Origin: Lachnospiraceae bacterium
Lineage (GTDB): Bacteria > Bacillota > Clostridia > Lachnospirales > Lachnospiraceae
Assembly (NCBI GenBank): GCA_910575445.1
Contig: CAJTFW010000002.1
Coordinates: 124,001-188,000 of the forward strand
DNA: 64,000 nt
Reading direction: 5' to 3'
Below the pieces are notes generated by a model, which was not told where the DNA came from, did no database searches, and saw nothing but the letters and a program-made list of their open reading frames with translations. Every line of letters begins with the position of its first letter. Positions within the stretch are counted from its first letter, which is position 1. Below are positions 55,716-63,274 of this stretch, in pieces. Position numbers and translations under genes: made by a program.

Positions 55716-57025
55716 AACAGTTATTATTAGAAAAAATCGCAAAAAAAGAGATAAAAGTTGGCGTTATTGGCCTTGGCTATGTCGGGCTTCCGCTGGCTGT
55801 GGAGAAGGCAAAGGCTGGTTTTCGCACGATTGGCTTTGACGAGCAGGCTATTAAGGTGGAGATGGTCAATAAGGGCCATAACTATATCGGTGATGTGGTG
55901 GATAAAGATTTAAAACGGCTGGTGGAGGAAGGATTCCTGTCAGCGACTTCCGATTTTTCCTTTATTCAGGATGTGGATTTTATTGCTATCTGCGTGCCAA
56001 CACCTTTAGATATTCACCAGGAGCCGGATTTAAGCTGTGTAAGAGATTCTACAACAGAGATTGCAAAGTACTTAAAGAAACATACGATTGTGGTATTAGA
56101 ATCTACCACCTATCCGGGGACAACGCAGGAATTGGTATGTCCGATACTGGAAAAAGGTTCCGGGCTTACTTGTGGAAAGGACTTTTATCTGGGCTTTTCA
56201 CCGGAGCGCGTAGACCCGGGCAATCTGATCTACAAGACCAAAAATACGCCGAAAGTAGTAGGTGGCATTGGAAAAGATGCAACAGAAGTGATTGCAGCGA
56301 TGTACCGTTCGGTGCTAGATGGCGATGTCAAGGAAGTATCTTCTCCTGCGATTGCAGAGATGGAAAAGATTCTGGAAAATACGTACCGCAATATCAATAT
56401 TGGCCTGATTAATGAACTGGCGATGCTCTGTAATGAGATGAAGATTAGCATATGGGAAGTTATCGATGCGGCGAGCACCAAGCCTTATGGCTTTCAGCCT
56501 TTCTATCCGGGGCCTGGTCTTGGCGGACATTGTATTCCTCTTGACCCATATTATCTCTCCTGGAAGGCAAGAGAGTATGGATTTCATACTTCAATGATTG
56601 AGAGCTCAATGATGATTAATGACCGGATGCCGGCTTACTGTGTCGAGCGTGCAGGAAAGATATTAAACCGTTTTAAAAAGGCATTAAATGGTTCAAGGGT
56701 ACTGGTGCTAGGCGTTGCCTATAAGCAGGATATTGACGACTATCGGGAAAGTCCAGCGCTTCGGGTAATTGAGGAATTGGATAAGACGGGGGCGGAAGTA
56801 GTCTATTTTGACCCATGGGTTCGCCAGTATAAATATAAAGGCGAGGTGCATACGAGTGAGCCTGTGTTAGATAAGGAGCTTTTAGAGAGTGCAGACCTTG
56901 TGATGGTGACAGCGGCACATACCAATGTGGACTATGCACTGGTACAAAAGTATGCCAAAGCCATCTTTGATACAAAAAATGTAATGAAACAGATAGAGAA
57001 CAGAGAGAATATTGAGGTGCTATAA
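55712..57025 (+). CDS. wbpA: UDP-N-acetyl-D-glucosamine 6-dehydrogenase (WbpA-like)
   Basis: A 437-residue NAD-dependent enzyme oxidising UDP-GlcNAc to UDP-GlcNAcA. The N-terminal dinucleotide motif is VIGLGYVGLPLAVEKAKAG, LESTTYPGTT lies near residue 130, and the catalytic cysteine is C274 in PGPGLGGHCIPLDPY. VLGVAYKQDIDDYRESPA in the C-terminal domain is also typical. The ATG at 55712 overlaps the previous gene and has AGGAAGAAG upstream; an in-frame GTG at 55688 is not supported. The next gene (WbpB-like) is the expected following step. Confidence 0.93.
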   Translation: MKQLLLEKIAKKEIKVGVIGLGYVGLPLAVEKAKAGFRTIGFDEQAIKVEMVNKGHNYIGDVVDKDLKRLVEEGFLSATSDFSFIQDVDFIAICVPTPLDIHQEPDLSCVRDSTTEIAKYLKKHTIVVLESTTYPGTTQELVCPILEKGSGLTCGKDFYLGFSPERVDPGNLIYKTKNTPKVVGGIGKDATEVIAAMYRSVLDGDVKEVSSPAIAEMEKILENTYRNINIGLINELAMLCNEMKISIWEVIDAASTKPYGFQPFYPGPGLGGHCIPLDPYYLSWKAREYGFHTSMIESSMMINDRMPAYCVERAGKILNRFKKALNGSRVLVLGVAYKQDIDDYRESPALRVIEELDKTGAEVVYFDPWVRQYKYKGEVHTSEPVLDKELLESADLVMVTAAHTNVDYALVQKYAKAIFDTKNVMKQIENRENIEVL

Positions 57026-58113
57026 TGAGATATGCATTGATTGGCTGTGGGAGGATTGCGACAAATCATATAAAGGCAGTGGTGCATAATGGTCTTACCT
57101 TTGCGGCAATCTGTGACGCTGTTCCAGAACAGATGGAGACGTTACTTGCAAAGCATGGATTAGAGAAAGATGCTTCGATTGTACGCTATACGGATTATCA
57201 GAAGATGATAGAAGAGGTAAAGCCAAAGCTTGTCGGGATTGCAACGGAGAGTGGAATGCATGCAGAGATTGCACTGTTTTGCATCGACCATGGGGTAAAC
57301 TGCATTATAGAAAAACCAATGGCGATGAGTATTGAGGATGCAGATGAGATTGTGCGCCGCGCCAAGGAGAAAAATGTCAAGGTCTCGGCTTGTCATCAGA
57401 ACCGTTTTAATGTGGCGGTACAGGAGACAAGAAAGGCTTTGGAGGCTGGACGCTTTGGAAAGCTCTCTCATGGCTCTGTGCATGTGCGCTGGAATCGAAA
57501 CAGGGGATACTATGAACAGGCGCCCTGGAGGGGCTTGTGGGCCTCTGACGGGGGTGCTTTGATGAACCAGTGTATCCATGGGATAGATCTTTTGCGCTGG
57601 ATGCTTGGCGATGAGGTAACAGAGGTCTATGGCGTGACAAGACAGCAGTTTCATGGGTACTTGGAGGCAGAGGATGTTGGAATGGCTGTCGTGACATTTG
57701 CAAATGGCACGGTGGCGACGATAGAGGGGACAACCAATGTCTACCCGAAAAATCTAGAGGAGACCCTTTATCTCTTTGGAGAGCATGGTACAGTAAAAAT
57801 CGGCGGCACTTCCACAAATAATATTGATATCTGGGAGTTTGCAGATGAGTCCAAGGGGGATGATAAGAACCGTAAACTTCGCGAAGCTACCAGCAATGTC
57901 TATGGCAATGGGCATATCAGCCTGTATGCAGACGTCATAGACGCCATCGAAAAAGACCGTGCACCCTATGTAGATGCCGTGGCAGGGCGCAATGCATTAG
58001 AGCTTGTACTGGCAATCTACAAAAGCCAGAGAGAAGGCAGACCCGTTAAACTGCCGCTGACACATTTTAAAAGCACCGATATGACAGGAGAATTTGATGT
58101 TTCCGGTAAGTAA
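57025..58113 (+). CDS. Gfo/Idh/MocA oxidoreductase, WbpB/WlbA-like
   Basis: A 362-residue enzyme with an N-terminal Rossmann motif ALIGCGRIATNH and the family EKPMAMS near residue 93. CHQNRFNVAV near residue 120 and a catalytic-type GGALMNQCIHGIDLLRWM near residue 175 follow. In context it should oxidise C3 of UDP-GlcNAcA to the 3-keto sugar, as WbpB/WlbA do. Its ATG overlaps the WbpA-like stop by one base. It has one-base to 17-base junctions on both sides, showing a tight operon. Confidence 0.9.
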   Translation: MRYALIGCGRIATNHIKAVVHNGLTFAAICDAVPEQMETLLAKHGLEKDASIVRYTDYQKMIEEVKPKLVGIATESGMHAEIALFCIDHGVNCIIEKPMAMSIEDADEIVRRAKEKNVKVSACHQNRFNVAVQETRKALEAGRFGKLSHGSVHVRWNRNRGYYEQAPWRGLWASDGGALMNQCIHGIDLLRWMLGDEVTEVYGVTRQQFHGYLEAEDVGMAVVTFANGTVATIEGTTNVYPKNLEETLYLFGEHGTVKIGGTSTNNIDIWEFADESKGDDKNRKLREATSNVYGNGHISLYADVIDAIEKDRAPYVDAVAGRNALELVLAIYKSQREGRPVKLPLTHFKSTDMTGEFDVSGK

Positions 58114-59002
58114 GATAAAAGCAAGCGAGCTTTTAAAAGAGCAGTTTCCAAGTGGGGAAATAAAGGATTTCTGGGTGTATGGAGTATCAGACCCAGAGGC
58201 TCCAGAAGACCATACGATTATTTTTGTAAAAAATACATTGGCTGAGTGTTATAGAGAAGTCCGTGAAAGTATCTTTATTACCGGGGAGCAGGCAGAGCTG
58301 TCAAAGGAATCCTCTAGCATCTGGCTAAAGAGTAAGACGCCTAAGAACCTATATGGTGAATTATTAAATCGCATGGCAGAACAGATGCCAAAAACGGAAC
58401 TTTTGTTAAAGGATGGAAGTTATCTAAGCGCAGACCTTATTACAGGAGAGCGGGTGAAGATTGGGCCTTTTTGCGTGATTGGCCGAGATGTGGTGATTGG
58501 CGATGACTGCGAGATAGGTGCTGGCACCATTATCAAAGACCATGTGCGGATTGGAAACCGTGTGCAGATTAAGGAAAAATGTATGATCGGTGTGGAAGAT
58601 GCGGATATTTATCGCTTGGAAGATGGGACTTGTCGTACCCTTCCACATCTGGCAGGGACTGTGATAGAGGATGGCTGCCTGTTGCTGGCTGGTGCGGTGC
58701 TTGCAGCAGGAGATACCAGAACGACAGTTCTTCATAAGGGCTCTATGATTGGAATGTTGGGAGATGTAGGACATAACTGCCAGATTGGAACAGAGACACT
58801 GATTAGCGGAAAAGCCAGCATCTCCGGTCATTGTCAGATAGGAGAACATGTCTATGTGGCACCTATGGCAGTGACAACAAATCGAATTCATGTAGAAGAC
58901 AAAGCATATCTTGGAATTGGCGCTGTGGCAATCCGGGATGTGCCAGAGGGGGAGAAGCAGTTTGGTAATCCGGCGCGCAGAGTGCTGGAGAAGAAAGGAT
59001 AG
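58097..59002 (+). CDS. LpxD-like N-acyltransferase (left-handed beta helix)
   Basis: A 301-residue protein with an N-terminal alpha/beta domain (about 1-110) followed by hexapeptide repeats (GPFCVIGRDVVIGDDCEIGAG from about 117) and a C-terminal helix-free end. The layout and the VGHNCQIG block with H226 match UDP-acyl-GlcN N-acyltransferase LpxD, whose catalytic His lies in an AHN motif and whose donor is acyl-ACP. It stands where WbpD (acetyl-CoA dependent) would be expected. It probably acylates the 3-amino group made by the WbpE-like enzyme, using the ACP encoded downstream. The ATG at 58097 has AGGAG 6 bases upstream; a TTG at 58094 is less likely. Confidence 0.82.
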   Translation: MFPVSKIKASELLKEQFPSGEIKDFWVYGVSDPEAPEDHTIIFVKNTLAECYREVRESIFITGEQAELSKESSSIWLKSKTPKNLYGELLNRMAEQMPKTELLLKDGSYLSADLITGERVKIGPFCVIGRDVVIGDDCEIGAGTIIKDHVRIGNRVQIKEKCMIGVEDADIYRLEDGTCRTLPHLAGTVIEDGCLLLAGAVLAAGDTRTTVLHKGSMIGMLGDVGHNCQIGTETLISGKASISGHCQIGEHVYVAPMAVTTNRIHVEDKAYLGIGAVAIRDVPEGEKQFGNPARRVLEKKG

Positions 59003-59013
59003 AGAAAACACGC

Positions 59014-60546
59014 ATGGTTTACAATATTTTGGATTATCTGGAGGCCAGTGCGGCCAAATACCCTGAGAAAATCGCGTTTGCAGATATCGAGCAGAGTTTT
59101 ACGTATCAGGAAGTGTTCTCTTACGCCAGAAGAATCGGCAGCAGGCTTTCGAAAGTGCTTGTACAAAACAGTCCTGTGCCGGTTCTGATGGAAAAAGAGG
59201 CATGGACTTTGAATGTATTTATGGGAGCAGTCTGTGCAGGCTGCTTTTATACATTGGTGGATATTTCACAGCCAGCAGAGCGAATCCAGACGATACTTAA
59301 AACACTTGAAGCTAAGATAGTTGTAACTTCCAGCCAATATTTAGAGAAAGTACAAGCGCTCTGCTTTGATGGAGAGATTCTGCTTATAGAGGAGTTAGCA
59401 AAAAGTGAGATAGACAAGGAGACGCTTGATAGCCGAAGGAAAACAGCCTGTGACACAGACCCACTCTATACCAATTTTACATCTGGTTCAACAGGAGTAC
59501 CTAAAGGGGTTGTGGTCTCACACCGTTCAGTCATTGATTTTACCGAACATTTTGTGCGGATTTTTGGGATAGGTACCGAGGATGTTATCGGCAATCAGGC
59601 GCCGTTTGACTTTGATGTATCGGTAAAAGATATTTATCCGGCGCTTAGAACCGGAGCAACGCTTCAGGTGATTCCTAAGAAATATTTTTCCGTACCTAAA
59701 AAGCTTCTGGATTTTTTGGACGAGCGAAAGGTGACAACGCTGACCTGGGCAGTATCGGCACTTTGTATTATCTCAATGCTCAAAGGCTTTCGCTATAAAG
59801 TGCCAGAAAGCATTCGCCGGGTGATGTTTAGCGGGGAAGTGATGCCAGTGAAACATCTGAATTATTGGAAAAGTTATCTGCCAGATGCGTTGTATGTCAA
59901 TCTCTATGGACCAACAGAGATTACTTGTAACTGTACGTATTATATTTTAGACCGGGAATTTTCAGAGGAGGAGACTTTGCCAATTGGAGAGGCATTTCCC
60001 AATGAGCGGGTCTTTTTGCTAGATGAGAATGACAAACTTTTGACAAAGCCTGGTGTGCTTGGAGAAATCTGTGTATCTGGTACAGCGTTAGCGCTTGGCT
60101 ATTATCGCAACCAGGAGAAGACGGACGAGGTATTTGTACAGAATCCTTTAAATCATTGTTATGTAGAGCCTATCTATCGAACCGGGGATTTGGGCAGATA
60201 TGATGAGAAGGGGGAGCTATATTATGTCACCCGGAAGGATTTTCAGATTAAACATATGGGGCACCGGATTGAGCTTGGGGAGATAGAGACTGCACTTCAG
60301 GCGTTAGACGGAATCGAGCGGGCACTCTGCATCTTTGATGAGCCAAATACAAAGATTTTATGCTTTTATGCAGGGAAACTTTTGGCAAAGGAGATCATTC
60401 AGCAGTTGACAGAAAAGCTTCCAAGGTTTATGATTCCCAATATCTTCTGTCAGGTGGAGACGATGCCTATGACAAAGAATGGAAAAATTGACAGAAAGAA
60501 ACTGATGGCGGATTATCAGATGCAGGATAAAAAGCAGGAGAGATAA
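59014..60546 (+). CDS. Amino-acid-adenylating AMP ligase (DltA/VinN-like)
   Basis: A 510-residue ANL-superfamily enzyme. The core motifs are TNFTSGSTGVPKGVVVSH near 153, NLYGPTEIT near 296, YRTGDLG near 396 and the C-terminal catalytic Lys in NGKIDRKKL near 495. The substrate-side APFDFDVSVKDIYP (196-209) has the Asp (D201) used for amino-group binding in amino-acid ligases and a lysine (K205) at a pocket position. The protein is stand-alone, without condensation or carrier domains. It is followed by a PLP decarboxylase and an ACP, so it should load an amino acid on that ACP. Confidence 0.88.
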   Translation: MVYNILDYLEASAAKYPEKIAFADIEQSFTYQEVFSYARRIGSRLSKVLVQNSPVPVLMEKEAWTLNVFMGAVCAGCFYTLVDISQPAERIQTILKTLEAKIVVTSSQYLEKVQALCFDGEILLIEELAKSEIDKETLDSRRKTACDTDPLYTNFTSGSTGVPKGVVVSHRSVIDFTEHFVRIFGIGTEDVIGNQAPFDFDVSVKDIYPALRTGATLQVIPKKYFSVPKKLLDFLDERKVTTLTWAVSALCIISMLKGFRYKVPESIRRVMFSGEVMPVKHLNYWKSYLPDALYVNLYGPTEITCNCTYYILDREFSEEETLPIGEAFPNERVFLLDENDKLLTKPGVLGEICVSGTALALGYYRNQEKTDEVFVQNPLNHCYVEPIYRTGDLGRYDEKGELYYVTRKDFQIKHMGHRIELGEIETALQALDGIERALCIFDEPNTKILCFYAGKLLAKEIIQQLTEKLPRFMIPNIFCQVETMPMTKNGKIDRKKLMADYQMQDKKQER

Positions 60547-60549
60547 CAG

Positions 60550-61722
60550 ATGAAAGAGAACACGCTTAAAAATCTGGCAGTGACTTTAAAGACGCCGGCT
60601 TTTATATTTGATTTGGATATCTTAAAGGAGCGGATACAATGGGTAACAGAGGTCATTCGCCCGGCAAAACTTTGCTATGCAATAAAAGCTAATCCCTTTT
60701 TGATAGGAGAGATGGATGCGTATGTAGAGCGCTACGAGGTCTGTTCGCCAGGAGAATTTCATATCTGTGTCAAAGAGCATTTGCCAATGGAGAAGATAGT
60801 GCTCTCCGGTGTCTTTAAAGAGGAAGAAGATGTACGCTATGCGATGGAGCAGGGGGTTATGCACTATACCGCAGAATCCAAACAACAGTTCGAATTGCTT
60901 TCTCGCTGTGCAAAGGATACAAAAAAGACGGTAGAAGTGCTACTGCGGGTGACAAGCGGCAACCAATTTGGGATGAGTGAATCCGATATAGTAGAGCTAG
61001 TGCGTGCACGAAATGCACATCCTTTTCTAAAGATTGGCGGTATTCAGTATTTTACTGGGACGCAGAAGAAAGTGTTAAAGAAAATCGCTGCGGAAGTGGT
61101 GTATATTGAGGAGTTTATACAAAGACTTCAGGATGAGGAAGGTTTTATAACAGAAACATTAGAGTTTGGCCCAGGGCTTGGGGTGCCATATTTTACCAAA
61201 GATGATTTTGAGGAAGATAGAGTGCTTTTGGAGGAGTTTGCAAAGCTTTTTCAAAGAGAGAGGCCTTATCAGGTTATCTTTGAGATGGGACGCTTTTTGA
61301 CAGCTTCTTGCGGGTATTATCTGACAAAGGTGGTAGACCAGAAACGAAATGATGCAGTCAATGTATGTATTGTGGATGGCGGTATTCACCATGTGAATTA
61401 TTATGGGCAAAATATGGCGATGAAGACACCGATATTATCCTACTTTCCACAACATCCGATGGAGCAGGAAGAAGCAGAGGAATGGACGGTCTATGGTTCA
61501 CTTTGTACGGTAGCAGATGTTTTATTGAAGAAGTTACCACTTGTGGATGTAAGAGTGGGAGATTGTCTGGTTTTTCACAATATCGGGGCATATTCTGTTA
61601 CAGAGGGAATCTATTTATTCCTAAGCCGAAAGCTGCCGAGTATCTATTTTTATAAAGAAAGAGAAGGCACTAAGCTTATACGAGAAGACCTAGAAACCTG
61701 GACACTAAATACAAGAAGATAA
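60550..61722 (+). CDS. Fold-III PLP decarboxylase (diaminopimelate/ornithine decarboxylase-like)
   Basis: A 390-residue enzyme with an N-terminal PLP barrel, K46 in KLCYAIKANPF. EVCSPGEFHIC lies near residue 63, and a glycine-rich EFGPGLGVPY lies near 208. In the C-terminal beta domain the active-site Cys (C319) sits in GSLCTVADVL, and GAYSVTEG follows. Relatives decarboxylate free basic amino acids, but versions encoded beside an AMP ligase and ACP (VinO/FlvO in macrolactam pathways, and the exosortase-A-associated decarboxylase group) act with carrier proteins. That context applies here. It starts four bases after the ligase stop, with AGGAGAG upstream. Confidence 0.88.
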   Translation: MKENTLKNLAVTLKTPAFIFDLDILKERIQWVTEVIRPAKLCYAIKANPFLIGEMDAYVERYEVCSPGEFHICVKEHLPMEKIVLSGVFKEEEDVRYAMEQGVMHYTAESKQQFELLSRCAKDTKKTVEVLLRVTSGNQFGMSESDIVELVRARNAHPFLKIGGIQYFTGTQKKVLKKIAAEVVYIEEFIQRLQDEEGFITETLEFGPGLGVPYFTKDDFEEDRVLLEEFAKLFQRERPYQVIFEMGRFLTASCGYYLTKVVDQKRNDAVNVCIVDGGIHHVNYYGQNMAMKTPILSYFPQHPMEQEEAEEWTVYGSLCTVADVLLKKLPLVDVRVGDCLVFHNIGAYSVTEGIYLFLSRKLPSIYFYKEREGTKLIREDLETWTLNTRR

Positions 61723-61900
61723 AAAACAGCGGAAGTTCAGGCAATGCCCAGAATGATTTCTGAACGCGTCGCGGGCAGAAATTGTTCTCCTTCAGGCATT
61801 GACTGAACTGGAGTGGAACTTTAAAAACAACGGAACTCTAAAAACAGCAGAAGTTCAGGCATTGACTGAACTGAAGCGGAACTCTCATAGGAGCATAAAC
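61723..61900 (+). repeat. Repeat- and hairpin-rich spacer before the ACP gene
   Basis: This 178-base spacer is the longest gap in an otherwise overlapping operon. TTCAGGCATTGACTGAACTG occurs twice (61791-61810 and 61854-61873). An AAAAACAGC(A/G)GAA-type unit occurs three times (61722, 61823, 61840). Each GTTCAG/TTCAG can pair with a nearby CTGAAC/CTGAA, giving three small hairpins; the last is a perfect 7-bp stem, AGTTCAG/CTGAACT (61852-61858 and 61866-61872). An in-frame TTG at 61799 would extend the ACP through the repeats but is not believed. Confidence 0.75.
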
Positions 61901-62131
61901 ATGCAGGAATTATTTGAACTTTTAACGGCGTTAAAGCCAGAGATTGATTTTGAGACAGAGAAAGAATTGATTGATGATGGACTTTTGGAGTCTTTTGATG
62001 TGATTACGCTGATTGCGGAGATTGAAGACCAGTTTGGTATCGAGATTCCGGCAGAGGAGATTGTGCCAGAGAATTTTAACTCGGCGGAGGGAATCTGGAA
62101 TCTATGCGAGAGAATCAAAGGGGATGAATAA
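61901..62131 (+). CDS. Stand-alone acyl carrier protein
   Basis: A 76-residue acidic helical protein, the normal ACP length. The phosphopantetheine site is S31 in DGLLESFDVITL, with SFD in place of the common DSL, and helix II continues as IAEIEDQFGIEIPAEEI. The ATG at 61901 has an AGGAG site (61889-61893) upstream and gives the canonical length. It most likely receives the amino acid from the adenylating ligase, carries it through decarboxylation and donates it to the LpxD-like acyltransferase. A 4'-phosphopantetheinyl transferase must come from elsewhere in the genome. Confidence 0.92.
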   Translation: MQELFELLTALKPEIDFETEKELIDDGLLESFDVITLIAEIEDQFGIEIPAEEIVPENFNSAEGIWNLCERIKGDE

Positions 62132-62133
62132 CA

Positions 62134-63261
62134 ATGGAATTTCGCGATTTGAAAAAGCAGTATGAGGTATTAAAGCCAGAGATGGATGCGGCGATTCGCC
62201 AGGTGCTTATGGATGCTAATTATATCAGTGGCAGGCAAGTGGCAGAGCTGGAAGCTGCGCTTGCCAAGTATGTAGGCGTAAAGCATTGTATCACCTGTGC
62301 CAACGGTACAGATGCACTGACTTTAGCATTGATGGTCTTAGGGATTGGAGAAAATGATGCGGTATTTGTACCAGATTTTACATTCTTCTCCTCCGCAGAG
62401 ACGGTAGCATACGAAGGTGCCACTCCAGTCTTTACCGATATTTTAGAGGATACCTTTAATATGGACCCGGACAGCCTAGAGCGCGCTATCCAGGCAGTGC
62501 TAAAAGAAGGAAAGCTGACTCCAAAGGCGATTGTCACCGTGGACCTTTTTGGCTTGCCGGCAGACTATCAGAGAATTCGTCAAATCGCAGAGAAATATGG
62601 TCTCTATATCCTGGAAGATGCAGCGCAGGGTTTTGGTGGTGTCTACCATGGCAAATATGCAGGTAGCTTTGGTGACCTAGCGACTACCTCTTTTTTCCCG
62701 GCTAAACCACTTGGATGCTACGGTGACGGCGGAGCTATCTTTACCGACCGGGAGGATTGGGCTAAACTTCTTTCTTCTCTTCGCGTACATGGAAAAGGCA
62801 GTGGGAAATATGACAATGTTCGTATTGGCATGAACTCTCGTCTGGATACGTTGCAGGCAGCAGTGCTTCAGGTAAAGCTTGCAGCATTTCAGAAAAAGGA
62901 ACTTTCAGAGGTTAATCGGATTGCAGATATTTATACGGAAAGTCTAAAAGACTGTGTAAAAGTTCCACAGATTCCAGAAGGACTTTCTTCAGGATGGGCG
63001 CAGTATAGTATTTTGTTAAAAGACCAAAAAGAGCGTGATGACGTAGAGGCATATCTTAAAGAAAACGGCGTGCCCTGTATGATTTATTACCGCAAAGGGA
63101 TGCACAGACAGACCGCATTTGCCGGACTTTGGCATTATGGAGAGGAATTTTTGGTAAGCAATCGCGTCTGTGAACGAGTCTTATCGCTTCCGTTATCTCC
63201 CTATTTAACCGAAGAAGACCAGCAGAAGGTTATCAGACTGATTCGGGAAAAGACCTTGTAA
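62134..63261 (+). CDS. wbpE: UDP-3-keto-GlcNAcA aminotransferase (WbpE/WlbC-like, DegT family)
   Basis: A 375-residue PLP enzyme. EFRDLKKQYEVLKPEMDAAI at the start, CANGTDALTLALMVLGIG near residue 54, the PLP aspartate in LEDAAQGFGG, and the PLP lysine K191 in TSFFPAKPLGCYGDGGAI match WbpE closely. GMNSRLDTLQAAVLQVKL near residue 234 is also shared. It should convert the 3-keto product of the WbpB-like enzyme to the 3-amino sugar. AAGGGG precedes the ATG. It starts 3 bases after the ACP gene, tying ACP chemistry to this sugar. Confidence 0.94.
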   Translation: MEFRDLKKQYEVLKPEMDAAIRQVLMDANYISGRQVAELEAALAKYVGVKHCITCANGTDALTLALMVLGIGENDAVFVPDFTFFSSAETVAYEGATPVFTDILEDTFNMDPDSLERAIQAVLKEGKLTPKAIVTVDLFGLPADYQRIRQIAEKYGLYILEDAAQGFGGVYHGKYAGSFGDLATTSFFPAKPLGCYGDGGAIFTDREDWAKLLSSLRVHGKGSGKYDNVRIGMNSRLDTLQAAVLQVKLAAFQKKELSEVNRIADIYTESLKDCVKVPQIPEGLSSGWAQYSILLKDQKERDDVEAYLKENGVPCMIYYRKGMHRQTAFAGLWHYGEEFLVSNRVCERVLSLPLSPYLTEEDQQKVIRLIREKTL

Positions 63262-63274
63262 AAGGGAGGCATCT

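Noticed and set aside
57160-59011. Long minus-strand frames opposite the WbpB-like and LpxD-like genes
   Set aside because: They lack ribosome sites, are rich in His/Cys/Pro/Ser as expected of antisense frames, and the plus-strand genes are strongly supported.
61799-61900. N-terminal extension of the ACP starting from a TTG
   Set aside because: It would translate the repeat region, make the ACP far longer than the family and ignore the AGGAG-ATG start at 61901.
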